Assembly: GCF_030263935.1 (NCBI RefSeq)
Contig: NZ_CP127162.1
Location: 147,501 to 195,000, forward strand
Source: Paenibacillus polygoni
GTDB lineage: Bacteria; Bacillota; Bacilli; Paenibacillales; Paenibacillaceae
Reading direction: 5' to 3'
Length of the DNA: 47,500 bases
Below are positions 39,276 through 47,471 of the stretch, in pieces. Position 1 is the first letter of the stretch; each line of letters starts with the position of its first letter. The translations under genes were made by a program, and so were the position numbers. The notes under the pieces were generated by a model. It searched no databases. It was not told where the DNA came from and saw only the letters and a list, made by a program, of their open reading frames with translations.

Positions 39276-40652
39276 ATGGTCAAGCGTAAAGGAATGTCTG
39301 TACTCGTATGTATGCTGCTTGTGCTGACAGTATTCGCAGCAGGTTGCAGCAAGGGCGGGAGTGGTACTGCAGATTCACCGGGGGGAGTAACAGAACCTAA
39401 GCCAGGCACAGATACACCAGCGCAGGAGCAAACCGAAATTACCCTTGGTTATTATTCAGATGGGAAAAGCGACGCCAAGATGAAAGAACTCATTACTACA
39501 TTTACGGATAAGCATCCTAACATTACTGTAAAAACGCAAAGTGCACCGTATGGCCAGTTCTATCAAAAACTCGATACCCAGATTGCGGCGGGTAAAGCCC
39601 CGGATGTGTGGTTATCCGATGGAGCACTTGTCATGAAGTATGCCGAACGCGGCACGCTGAAAGATGTGACGGAGTGGATCAACAAGGATCTGAATAAAGA
39701 GGATTATTATGGCTTAGAGTTCAATAAAGATGCCGAAGGTCACTACTGGGGAATTCCCCAAGGAATTCAGATTGGTGTGCTGTATTACAACAAAGATCTT
39801 TTTGATAAAGCAGGGATAAGTTACCCCGAGGATAGCTGGACTTGGGAAGATTTGAAGCTTGCGGCGGAAAAACTGACGGTGGATGCAAGTGGAAAGACAG
39901 CTGTCGATGCTAGTTTTGATGCAAACAGTGTAAGCCAGTTTGGTCTAACCTTTTTTAGCATTACCGAAGGTTGGTTCTCCGTACTGAAATCGTATGGCGG
40001 AGGCATTTTGGATGAGACAAATACAAAATCCATCGTAGATTCCCCAGAAAATAAGCAGGCAATGGAATGGATCGTAGACGGTATGAATAGAGGAATCTTT
40101 ACAGATCCGGTTGATCTAAAAAGTTTCCAAAGCTCAATGGCGGTATTCCCAAGCGGCTCTGCTGCGATGCGGATCGGGATTTATGCACGTGTTCAGGCAG
40201 CCAATGAAGCAGGACTTAATTATGATGTAGCGCTCCTTCCAACAGGTCCAGATGGCAAGCGTTTTGCTCCCGTTATTGCGAACTCTTGGGTAATCAGCGC
40301 GAAGGCAGATGATGCCAAAGCACAGGCCGCATGGGAATGGATGAAATTCTGGGCAACAGAAGATGAAGTACAAAAAGAGTGGGCAGCACTTGGTGAAGCC
40401 GTGCCGGTGAAAAAGTCGGTAGCGAATTCTGACGTATTCCTTACCTCAGGAGCAAACCCTGCGAATCGTCAAGCTTTCCTCGATAGCTTTGAGTTTGCCG
40501 GGACTCTCGATACAAATGCCGTATGGGAAGAGTGGGTATCGAAGTTTAATGAAAATGCAGAGCGTGCCTTCCTTGGCGATACACCAGTAGAAGAGACACT
40601 GAAAAAAGCGAATGAAGATATACAGAAAGTGCTGGATGGTTTCTATAAGTAA
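39276..40652 (+). CDS. Sugar ABC transporter substrate-binding lipoprotein
   Basis: A 458-residue extracellular solute-binding protein of family 1. The signal peptide ends in a lipobox FAAGC with C24 as the lipidated residue, followed by a Gly/Ser/Pro/Thr-rich linker to about residue 50. The mature part has the family pattern ITVKTQSAPYGQFYQKLDTQIAAGKAPDVW split over two lobes. The substrate cannot be read from sequence; the neighbouring isomerase and dehydrogenases point to a sugar or sugar derivative. A strong GGGGGG run precedes the ATG. It is the first gene of an operon that continues with two permeases. Confidence 0.93.
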   Translation: MVKRKGMSVLVCMLLVLTVFAAGCSKGGSGTADSPGGVTEPKPGTDTPAQEQTEITLGYYSDGKSDAKMKELITTFTDKHPNITVKTQSAPYGQFYQKLDTQIAAGKAPDVWLSDGALVMKYAERGTLKDVTEWINKDLNKEDYYGLEFNKDAEGHYWGIPQGIQIGVLYYNKDLFDKAGISYPEDSWTWEDLKLAAEKLTVDASGKTAVDASFDANSVSQFGLTFFSITEGWFSVLKSYGGGILDETNTKSIVDSPENKQAMEWIVDGMNRGIFTDPVDLKSFQSSMAVFPSGSAAMRIGIYARVQAANEAGLNYDVALLPTGPDGKRFAPVIANSWVISAKADDAKAQAAWEWMKFWATEDEVQKEWAALGEAVPVKKSVANSDVFLTSGANPANRQAFLDSFEFAGTLDTNAVWEEWVSKFNENAERAFLGDTPVEETLKKANEDIQKVLDGFYK

Positions 40653-40677
40653 ATAAACAGACAAAGGAGAGCCGCCC

Positions 40678-41640
40678 ATGATCCCAAGTGAAACTCCTCC
40701 AGAAGTACAGAAGAAAAAGCGGAGATTTCAGGCGGCGGGACGAAGCAGGTTATTGCGATCAGAAGGCAGGTGGGGACTCCTCATGGTGTCCCCCTATCTG
40801 ATACATTTTCTCGTCTTCGTGGCAGGACCGCTGGCTGTCTCCCTCTATTTCAGCTTCACAAAATATGACATGTTAACTCCGCCGCAGTGGATTGGACTAG
40901 GGAATTATGAGCAGTTATTTCAGGAACCTTTATTCTGGAAGTCTCTATGGAACACCCTTTACTTTGCTATCCTTTTCGTGCCGATCCAGACCGTACTTGC
41001 ACTTATCCTCGCCGTGATGCTGAATCAGAAGCTGAAGGGACTAAAATTGTTCCGGATGGCTCACTTTATTCCGGTGATCTCTTCCTGGACGGTTATTCTT
41101 TATGTGGCTGATTCTATATTTAATCCCCGTTTTGGGATTGCGAACTCGCTTCTCATCAAATGGGGCCTTGATCCACAGCAGTGGCTGAACAGCGAAAAAT
41201 GGGTTATTCCCCTGCTCGTTATCATTGCCGTATGGAAAGGAATCGGGTACATCATGATTCTATTTCTGGCAGGGCTCCAAAGTGTTCCTGGGGAGCTGTA
41301 CCAAGCAGCAGAAATCGATGGAGCCGGTGCTTTTCATAAATTCCGTGCCATTACAGTACCGCTTATCTCGCCTACGACGTTTCTTGTCATCATCCTAAGT
41401 ACGATCTCTACGTTTCAGGCATTCGAACAAGTCTATGTTATGACTGGGGCCGGAGATATCTCTTCCGCAGGCGGACCTCGAAATGCGAGTCTTGTGCTCA
41501 TGTTGTATTTGTATAGAGAAGGGTTCTCCTTCATGCATATGGGTTATGCCTCGGCGATTGCTTGGGTGCTGTTTATGATCTTGTTCAGTCTTACACTGAT
41601 ACAGATGAAAATGCAGAACCGGTGGGTGCACTACAATTAA
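40678..41640 (+). CDS. Sugar ABC transporter permease (MalF/LacF type)
   Basis: The 320-residue membrane protein has about six transmembrane helices after a basic 35-residue cytoplasmic N-terminus. The EAA loop that contacts the ATPase is visible as YQAAEIDGAGAFHKFRAITVP (about 204-224). The N-terminal SPYLIHFLVFVAGPLAVSLYF is typical of the MalF-side permease. AAAGGAG precedes the ATG, 25 bp after the binding-protein gene. Confidence 0.93.
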   Translation: MIPSETPPEVQKKKRRFQAAGRSRLLRSEGRWGLLMVSPYLIHFLVFVAGPLAVSLYFSFTKYDMLTPPQWIGLGNYEQLFQEPLFWKSLWNTLYFAILFVPIQTVLALILAVMLNQKLKGLKLFRMAHFIPVISSWTVILYVADSIFNPRFGIANSLLIKWGLDPQQWLNSEKWVIPLLVIIAVWKGIGYIMILFLAGLQSVPGELYQAAEIDGAGAFHKFRAITVPLISPTTFLVIILSTISTFQAFEQVYVMTGAGDISSAGGPRNASLVLMLYLYREGFSFMHMGYASAIAWVLFMILFSLTLIQMKMQNRWVHYN

Positions 41641-41683
41641 ATGCGGCTGACCTGCTTTTCTGTAAGAAAGGAAGTGGTTACGG

Positions 41684-42508
41684 ATGCCCGGTAAAAACCT
41701 GCGTAAAGCAGCTGCCTATCTGGCTATTATGATCAGCTCGCTCGTTATGCTTGTCCCATTTGCCAAGGCTGTACTCAATTCTCTAAAGACCTATAAAGAA
41801 TATACCGCCGTACCGCCTACCTGGTTCCCTGACATCTTCCAGTGGTCAAACTATGCTGAGGTGCTGAAGCTCGGGGATTTTGGAACTCAAACGATGAACA
41901 GTTTTATTGTATCTATACTCTCGGTCATTGGGACGCTGTTATCCTGCTCATTAGTCGGTTATGCCTTTGCGAGAATTCGGTTTCCAATGAAAAATGTACT
42001 CTTTCTATTTGTTCTCGGTACGATGATGATTCCGCCTGTGGTGATCATTATCCCGCACTTTATGATCTTTAACTCCATGAACATGCTGGATACACTAACC
42101 CCCCTTTGGGTCATTGAGTGGCTTGCTCAGCCTTTTGGCATCTTCTTAATGCGGCAGGCGTTTCTTGGAATTCCGGGGGAGTATGAGGAATCGGCCAAAA
42201 TGGAAGGCTGCAACCCGCTGCGGATTTACTGGCGGATCTACATGCCAATGAGCTTACCTTCGCTTGCTACCCTCGCGATTTTTACTTTTATGAGCAAGTG
42301 GAATGAGATTCTCGCTCCTTCCATTTACCTGAGTTCCAGTGAGAAGTTTACCCTTCCGATCGGGATTTTGGGGCTGAAAGGACAATGGGTGGGGAATGAG
42401 CAGCTGATGGTTGCCGCCGCACTGATGAGTTTGCTTCCGATCCTGCTCGTCTTCTTGTTCGCTGAGAAGTATTTCGTACAAAATCATTCGGCATCAGGGA
42501 TTAAGTAA
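41684..42508 (+). CDS. Sugar ABC transporter permease (MalG/LacG type)
   Basis: The 274-residue protein has six predicted helices and the EAA loop EESAKMEGCNPLRIYWRIYMP (about 167-187). It pairs with the upstream permease. AAAGGAAGTGG precedes the ATG. No ATP-binding gene follows; the next gene is the isomerase after 127 bp, so the energising subunit must come from elsewhere. Confidence 0.93.
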   Translation: MPGKNLRKAAAYLAIMISSLVMLVPFAKAVLNSLKTYKEYTAVPPTWFPDIFQWSNYAEVLKLGDFGTQTMNSFIVSILSVIGTLLSCSLVGYAFARIRFPMKNVLFLFVLGTMMIPPVVIIIPHFMIFNSMNMLDTLTPLWVIEWLAQPFGIFLMRQAFLGIPGEYEESAKMEGCNPLRIYWRIYMPMSLPSLATLAIFTFMSKWNEILAPSIYLSSSEKFTLPIGILGLKGQWVGNEQLMVAAALMSLLPILLVFLFAEKYFVQNHSASGIK

Positions 42509-42600
42509 GTGGATGAAGTATACCTAGTTAAGTAAGGCCATGGATTTTTACCTAGTCAGATGAAGTAGATGGATTGATCACTATATCGCGTCATATGTCG

Positions 42601-42616
42601 CTTCCTAACTAGGAAG
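42601..42616 (+). other. Hairpin just upstream of the isomerase ribosome-binding site
   Basis: CTTCCT and AGGAAG are perfect 6-bp arms with an AACT loop, directly followed by the AAGAGGAG ribosome-binding site. A near-palindrome GCGTCATATGTCGC lies just before it (42588-42601). Confidence 0.5.
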
Positions 42617-42635
42617 AAGAGGAGTGAGCGTGCTG

Positions 42636-43547
42636 ATGAGAAGTGGGAATGAATTAACAAAAAAGATACCCCTGGCTGCTTTTAGTGGATCGTTGATAGA
42701 TTATCCTTTGCGTGAAGCAATGGAGATTACAGCAGAGCTTGGATTTGATGGGATTGAAATTGCCTGCCGCTCTCCTCACCTAGGACTAGATACACCGCTT
42801 GAAGAGGTAAAAGAGTTAGGAGATTATGCAGCGGGGCTTGGACTTTGCATCCCGGCACTAGCAGGATACACGGGTCACTTTTCCAGTCTAAATGATGAAG
42901 AATGTGAAACTGCGCTGGAGGAATTTCGAAAATTGCTTCGGATTGCTGAGGTATTGTCTGTCCCATGCATTCGGGTTTTTCCAGGAGGACCTAATGCATT
43001 CTTGGCAGAGGATCAGCACTATGAGCGAGCAGCTCACTATTTACGGAAATGTATCATAGAAGCGGAAGAGTCCGGAGTTCAGCTGCTGATTGAAATTCAC
43101 AATCAGACCTTAGTGGAAGATGCAGATAGTGCGCTCCGGCTGCTAGAGCTAACCGGTGGATCAGGGCTTGGCTTTATCCATGACGCAGGCAATATGTATA
43201 TTTCGGGTGTGGACTATGGGGAAGCGTCCGTGCGTAAGCTTGGAAGCCATCTGAGCCATATCCATATAAAAGATGAGAAACGGATTGCAATAGAAGGTGC
43301 AGAAGGGTCTTTTACCAATCGGACTCGGCATGGCATAGAGGCATTTATGCAGTGCAGGCTTGGGGAAGGTTCTGTAGATCACCGGCCCATGCTGGCTGCT
43401 GTTCTTATGAGCGGGTATGCCGGCTGGATGACACTGGAGTGCGCGGCCCCTTTTCCACCGAAAGAGCGGCTGGCTTATGATTTGGCTGAGATTGAAAGAC
43501 AGCTTGAAGCTGTGAGGAAGGTCAAGAGAAGCAGTCTGCTTGAATAG
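42636..43547 (+). CDS. Sugar phosphate isomerase/epimerase family protein
   Basis: A TIM-barrel protein of the xylose-isomerase-like (AP endonuclease 2) superfamily, about 303 residues. Metal-site residues appear in the expected places: ELGFDGIEIAC near the N-terminus, IEIHNQT in the middle, FIHDAGNMY near 181, and HLSHIHIKDEKR near 205. Relatives act on inosose, tagaturonate or ketoses; the substrate here is unknown. AGAGGAG at 42618-42624 could serve GTG 42630 or ATG 42636; the frame also has GTG 42624. It is transcribed with the transporter and the two oxidoreductases. A repeat array follows its stop. Confidence 0.82.
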   Translation: MRSGNELTKKIPLAAFSGSLIDYPLREAMEITAELGFDGIEIACRSPHLGLDTPLEEVKELGDYAAGLGLCIPALAGYTGHFSSLNDEECETALEEFRKLLRIAEVLSVPCIRVFPGGPNAFLAEDQHYERAAHYLRKCIIEAEESGVQLLIEIHNQTLVEDADSALRLLELTGGSGLGFIHDAGNMYISGVDYGEASVRKLGSHLSHIHIKDEKRIAIEGAEGSFTNRTRHGIEAFMQCRLGEGSVDHRPMLAAVLMSGYAGWMTLECAAPFPPKERLAYDLAEIERQLEAVRKVKRSSLLE

Positions 43548-43560
43548 TTGATATCAGAGG

Positions 43561-43644
43561 ATGGCGAACCTATGCACGATGAAGGTAGAGGAATCAGAGG
43601 ATGGCGAACCCATGCATGATGAAGGTAGGAGAATCAGAGGATGA
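43561..43644 (+). CDS. Possible 27-residue mini-ORF in the repeat array (copy A)
   Basis: It starts 13 bp after the isomerase stop. The peptide begins MANLCTMKVEESEDGEP and ends GRRIRG, spanning just over two repeat units. Its TGA overlaps the ATG of copy B as ATGA. A short AGAGG lies upstream but too close to be a good site. No family is recognised; expression is unproven. Confidence 0.25.
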   Translation: MANLCTMKVEESEDGEPMHDEGRRIRG

Positions 43645-43724
43645 TGAACCTATACATGATAAAGGTAGAAGAATCAGAAGATGGCGAACCTATTCACGAT
43701 GAAGATAGAAGAATCGGAGGATGA
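43641..43724 (+). CDS. Possible 27-residue mini-ORF in the repeat array (copy B)
   Basis: The peptide begins MMNLYMIKVEESEDGEP and ends DRRIGG; it is identical to copy A at 20 of 27 positions. Its TGA overlaps the ATG of copy C as ATGA. A purine run GGTAGGAGA lies about eight bases before the ATG and could act as ribosome-binding site. Confidence 0.25.
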   Translation: MMNLYMIKVEESEDGEPIHDEDRRIGG

Positions 43725-43888
43725 CGAACCTGTGTACGATGAAGGTAGAGAAATCAGAGGATGACGAACCTTGTACGATGAAGGTAGAGGAATCAGAGGA
43801 TGGCGAACCCATGCATGATGAAGGTAGGAGAATCAGAGAATGGTGGGCCCGTGCAGATGCATGTAGAGAAGGGGGGATTGTTCCATGA
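43721..43888 (+). CDS. Possible 55-residue mini-ORF in the repeat array (copy C)
   Basis: It begins MTNLCTMKVEKSEDDEP, repeats the CTMKVEESEDGEPMHDEGRR stretch because a one-base deletion in unit 6 keeps the frame open, and ends in EGGIVP. Its TGA overlaps the ATG of the downstream oxidoreductase as ATGA. It may serve only to carry ribosomes onto that gene. Confidence 0.25.
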   Translation: MTNLCTMKVEKSEDDEPCTMKVEESEDGEPMHDEGRRIREWWARADACREGGIVP

Positions 43889-44934
43889 CGTTTGGCAGCA
43901 AAAGATCAGAAACAGAAGGGAAGGGTGACGGAGCCTTTGCGATAGCCGGCTGTCAGCATCCCCATATTTCTATTTTTATAGAGGAAATGCAGGCAGTAGG
44001 GCATGCTTGTGCTGGGATCTATGATGAAGGCGACCAAACGCTGGCAAGGAAGATAGCAGAGCAGTACCAGCTTCCTTTTGCGGACAGTGTGACAGAACTA
44101 CTGGCGAATGAAGACGTAAAGTTTATCGGTAGTTCTGCTATCAATAATGAGAAGATTCAGATTGCCGATGCTTGTGAGCAGTATGGAAAACATCTGATGC
44201 TGGATAAGCCTGCTGTGGTAGACCGGGCTGGTCTGGATCAGCTGGAGCAGATCATAGGCAGGGGGAAGATTCAGATCGGCATGCTGTTAACGGAGCGATA
44301 CCGGCCGGCTGTATATACGCTGTATGATCTCATTCGTAAAGATGAGCTTGGACAAGTGATGAGTATTACGATGCGAAAACCACATCGATTACGGCCTGAT
44401 ACGAGGCCTAATTGGCATTTTAGTAAGGAGCAGTCCGGGGGGATTATTGTTGACCTGCTCATACATGATTTTGATCTTCTCAGATGGCTGACAGGACAGG
44501 AAGTAAGCGAAGTGAGCGGTAGAATGGGGAAACAGATCTTGCCGGAGTACTCGGAGTTTTATGATACAGCCGCGATACAAGTAGAACTCAGTCAAGGAAC
44601 AATAGCCCAGCTGTACGCTGACTGGCATGCACCTGAGAAATGCTGGACATGGGGCGATGGTCGTATTTTTGTAACGGGAACAAAAGGAAGTGCGGAGATT
44701 CGGCTTGCCGGAGACCCTGCTGTTTCGACTGACGAAGAATTGCTGCTTATGATGACGCATGAACAAGCGCTTGTGGAAGTTCCACTTAGAGCACCGGCAG
44801 CATCAGTGACGGAGGATTTCTTGAGACGTGTCCGAGGAGAATCACATGATTTCACCCACCTAGATTTGCTTGAAGCGACGAAAGTAACTTTGCTTGCCGA
44901 TGAGCAGGCCAAACGAGTGAAGTTCTTAAGATGA
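43885..44934 (+). CDS. Gfo/Idh/MocA-family oxidoreductase, first copy
   Basis: A 349-residue NAD(P)-dependent dehydrogenase-like protein. The N-terminal nucleotide-binding fold is atypical: where most members have GxGxxG it reads AIAGCQHPHIS (about 18-28), and the usual EKP is LDKPAV (about 110). The C-terminal substrate domain has HFSKEQSGGIIVDLLIHDFDLLRWL, the common GG...HDxD pattern with a catalytic-type histidine. GAAGGGGGG precedes the ATG. Its start overlaps a mini-ORF in the repeat array. Paired with the next gene, it probably oxidises or epimerises the imported sugar. Confidence 0.82.
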   Translation: MTFGSKRSETEGKGDGAFAIAGCQHPHISIFIEEMQAVGHACAGIYDEGDQTLARKIAEQYQLPFADSVTELLANEDVKFIGSSAINNEKIQIADACEQYGKHLMLDKPAVVDRAGLDQLEQIIGRGKIQIGMLLTERYRPAVYTLYDLIRKDELGQVMSITMRKPHRLRPDTRPNWHFSKEQSGGIIVDLLIHDFDLLRWLTGQEVSEVSGRMGKQILPEYSEFYDTAAIQVELSQGTIAQLYADWHAPEKCWTWGDGRIFVTGTKGSAEIRLAGDPAVSTDEELLLMMTHEQALVEVPLRAPAASVTEDFLRRVRGESHDFTHLDLLEATKVTLLADEQAKRVKFLR

Positions 44935-44985
44935 GTCTCTTAGTCATAATCTTATAGCCCAGATTTTAACAAAGGTGAGATCACA

Positions 44986-46038
44986 TTGAATGGGACAGGG
45001 GGAAATAGGATGGTATCTAAGGTGGAACCGCTAAGGTATGGAATTGTTGGCTGCGGAATTATTGCAGAAGTTCATGCAGCGGAGATGGTCAAAATATCAG
45101 AAGCTGAGCTGATCGCCGTATGTGACAGCAAGCCCGATCATGCAGCTAGGTTCTCAGCACAATACGGGGCGGCTGCTTACAGTGATCTAGATCAGATGCT
45201 TGCACGAACGGATATTGAAGCGGTATGTATCTGTACTCCCAGCGGACTGCATGTCGAGCAAGTGATTCGGGCCGCTAAGGCAGGGAAGCATGTTCTCTGT
45301 GAGAAGCCCATGGCTATTGAGATGAAGGGTATGGACCGAATGATTGAGGCCTGCCGTGAGGCGGGCGTGAAGCTGGCTACTATTTTTCCAAGAAGGATGT
45401 CTCCTCAAGCACAATATGCGAAGCGGCTTATTGAGCAAGGGGCTTTGGGGAGGCTCAGCTTATGTTCTGCTTACGTCAAAATTTATCGCAGTCAGGAATA
45501 TTATGATAGTGCTGGGTGGCGGGGAACCTGGGAGATGGATGGCGGGGGAGCGATGATGAATCAGGGGATTCATACAGTCGATTTGCTGCAGTGGCTTGCT
45601 GGAAATGTTGTCTCATTACAGGGGAAAGCTCGAAATGTACTGAGGGACATCGAGGTAGAGGATACCGCTATTACAATGCTTGAGTATGAGAGTGGCGCAT
45701 TGGGTGTGCTTGAAATTACTACAACTGCCTACAAAGGCAAAGGAATGCGTATTGAAATCTACGGTGAGAAAGGTTCGCTGATCATTGAAGAAGAAGATAT
45801 CGTACAGCTGGAAATGGAAGGGCAGCAGGTTCAGCTTCCTGTTTTCCCTCCATTTCAAGTGATTCCTGATGGACATAGGGAGCAGATCCGGGATCTCTGT
45901 TATGCGGTGCGTGAACAGAGAGAGCCGGTAGTAACTGGAGAAGAGGGAAGACATTCACTGGAGATCATTCTTGGAACGTATGCTTCTTCTCGTCAGCAGG
46001 AAGAAATTCGGCTGAAAGAGTATTTTGCTGTGAGATAG
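44986..46038 (+). CDS. Gfo/Idh/MocA-family oxidoreductase, second copy
   Basis: A 350-residue protein with a standard dinucleotide motif GIVGCGIIAEVHA (about 19-31), CEKPMAIEM (about 105-113) and a substrate domain with GGGAMMNQGIHTVDLLQWL. It is complementary to the preceding gene, whose motif is changed. Start: TTG at 44986 is seven bases after AAGGTGA; ATG at 45010, with GGGGGAA upstream, is nearly as good and gives 342 residues. It is the last gene of the cassette before the hairpin at 46,071. The sugar substrate is unknown; myo-inositol and aldose dehydrogenases are in the family. Confidence 0.86.
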   Translation: MNGTGGNRMVSKVEPLRYGIVGCGIIAEVHAAEMVKISEAELIAVCDSKPDHAARFSAQYGAAAYSDLDQMLARTDIEAVCICTPSGLHVEQVIRAAKAGKHVLCEKPMAIEMKGMDRMIEACREAGVKLATIFPRRMSPQAQYAKRLIEQGALGRLSLCSAYVKIYRSQEYYDSAGWRGTWEMDGGGAMMNQGIHTVDLLQWLAGNVVSLQGKARNVLRDIEVEDTAITMLEYESGALGVLEITTTAYKGKGMRIEIYGEKGSLIIEEEDIVQLEMEGQQVQLPVFPPFQVIPDGHREQIRDLCYAVREQREPVVTGEEGRHSLEIILGTYASSRQQEEIRLKEYFAVR

Positions 46039-46070
46039 GTGTGACATTTAGGAGCGGCTGAAGAGGATGG

Positions 46071-46115
46071 AAGGGCCGGCAGGTGAATTTTCTGCGGGCC
46101 TTGGTTTATTTTACA
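46071..46115 (+). terminator. Terminator-like hairpin at the end of the sugar cassette
   Basis: Arms at 46071-46082 and 46092-46102 pair with one G-G mismatch and are followed by the T-rich TTGGTTTATTTT. Confidence 0.6.
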
Positions 46116-46328
46116 GGGGTGTAAATGTAGCAAGGAGGAGAAAGGAAGACAAATGATGAGGTTGCATAAATGGATTTCAATGCTTCAAAAAAGCTTGTTT
46201 GGGGTACAATGCATATAGAGGTTTGTTACCTTGATTTTGGGTCTGTATATTTGTTACAATAAAGACCGGAATAGAGTTAGCTAGCAATACCGTCCAGTGA
46301 ATAAATGATCCTGAGAAGAGGTGAGAAC

Positions 46329-46808
46329 ATGGCGAAGAATACGGACAGTAAAGTGCTTGCGCAGAATAAAAAAGCTTCCCATGACTACTTTATCGAGGAT
46401 ACGTATGAAGCAGGGATGGTGCTGACCGGTACGGAGATTAAATCTCTGCGAAATGGTCGTGCGAATATTGGAGATGCCTTTGCGACGATTCGTAATGGAG
46501 AGATTCATATTCACAACATGCATATTAGTCCATTTGAGCAAGGGAATCGTCACAATCCGGAAGACCCGACAAGAACACGTAAGCTGCTTATGCATAAAGC
46601 GCAGATCCATAAACTTCTTGGATTATCCAAGCAGGATGGATACTCGATTGTACCACTCAAGATCTATATCAAGAATGGGTACGCGAAGCTGCTTCTTGGA
46701 CTCGGTAAAGGTAAGAAGCAATATGATAAACGGGACACTGCTGCGAAGCGAGATGCACAACGTGACATTCAGCGTGCACTGCGCGAGAAACAGAAGATTG
46801 CTCGTTAA
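46329..46808 (+). CDS. smpB: SsrA-binding protein SmpB
   Basis: It binds tmRNA and brings it to stalled ribosomes in trans-translation. The 159-residue protein has [29 protein letters not shown] near the N-terminus and the basic C-terminal tail [23 protein letters not shown] that enters the mRNA channel. An upstream in-frame ATG at 46305 is less likely, since AGAGGTGAG directly precedes 46329. ssrA follows 264 bp downstream in the same direction, the usual pairing. Confidence 0.97.
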   Translation: MAKNTDSKVLAQNKKASHDYFIEDTYEAGMVLTGTEIKSLRNGRANIGDAFATIRNGEIHIHNMHISPFEQGNRHNPEDPTRTRKLLMHKAQIHKLLGLSKQDGYSIVPLKIYIKNGYAKLLLGLGKGKKQYDKRDTAAKRDAQRDIQRALREKQKIAR

Positions 46809-47072
46809 GATGTAAGGTTTATGGTTTATGGTATGAAGCTTCATATGGTAACTCTCTCCTTGTTTACCTGCAAGATGTAGTGTGCCATCTGTCGCATTAT
46901 ATATATTTTTGTGATATACTAAGTTTCGTACGAGAGAGGAACATACGATCTCGTGAAGACAAGTTTTTACTGCTTCTGATTATCCTTTTACCATGGAGGA
47001 AAAGGATACGGAATAGATCTACTTTTGCTCAGGATTACAATCCAATCTATCCAAAGAAGCCCTTTTTATTAA

Positions 47073-47433
47073 GGGGGCGTTTATGGATTCGACGGGGATA
47101 GTTCGAGCATGGGTAGCGGGTAGTGGGGACGCGTCCGCTTCATCAACGCTAAAGCCAATTAAACGGCAAACAACAAAACAACTACGCTTTCGCAGCTTAA
47201 TAACCTGTGAGCGTGCTCTTACTCTGTATCGCCCATGTACCGGGATAAGGGCTCAACTTTAGTGGGATACGCTGTCTAGTCTCCGCCTGCGGCTAGCTGA
47301 AGAAGACAATCAGGCTGACCTAAAGAGAATCCGGTAACGGGGAGTCTCTAGGGTGACATTAAATCTGTTACTACACCCGTAGAAGCTTATGTGGCGTTAT
47401 CTTCGGACAGGGGTTCGACTCCCCTCGCCTCCA
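47073..47433 (+). ncRNA. ssrA: Transfer-messenger RNA
   Basis: The 5' GGGGGCG pairs with CGCCTCC near the 3' end (47426-47432), with G3-U70, the alanine identity pair. GGGGTTCGACTCCCC forms the T arm. The 3' CCA is not encoded. The resume codon GGC is at 47165, and the reading frame to TAA-TAA (47198) gives GKQQNNYAFAA, so the tag with its leading alanine is AGKQQNNYAFAA. Most tags end LAA; this ends FAA. It works with SmpB; RNase R is encoded 11 kb upstream. Confidence 0.96.
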
Positions 47434-47439
47434 TACATA

Positions 47440-47471
47440 AAACCCAGCCCTGATCAGGGCTGGGTTTTTTT
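47440..47471 (+). terminator. Rho-independent terminator after ssrA
   Basis: Perfect 11-bp arms (47440-47450, 47457-47467) with a TGATCA loop run into a T tract. Confidence 0.95.

Larger units (their letters stand above)
43553..43870 (+). repeat. Array of about eight 40-bp tandem repeats
   Basis: Units start at 43553, 43593, 43633, 43673, 43713, 43753, 43792 and 43832. Seven are well kept; the sixth has lost one base, and the last is degenerate. Units 2 and 7 are identical over 40 bp, and the identity extends into their left neighbours. Each begins ATCAGAGG-ATG and ends in a purine run such as GGTAGAGGA about eight bases before the next ATG. There are no spacers, so this is a minisatellite, not a CRISPR. 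It fills the whole gap between the isomerase and the next gene. Confidence 0.95.

Noticed and set aside
43553..43870. The tandem array as a CRISPR
   Set aside because: Units are contiguous with no unique spacers, and no cas genes are present.
36000..46330. Integrated mobile element using ssrA or tRNA as attachment site
   Set aside because: No integrase, no transposase and no duplicated ssrA or tRNA end; the cassette lies upstream of smpB, not at the 3' end of ssrA.
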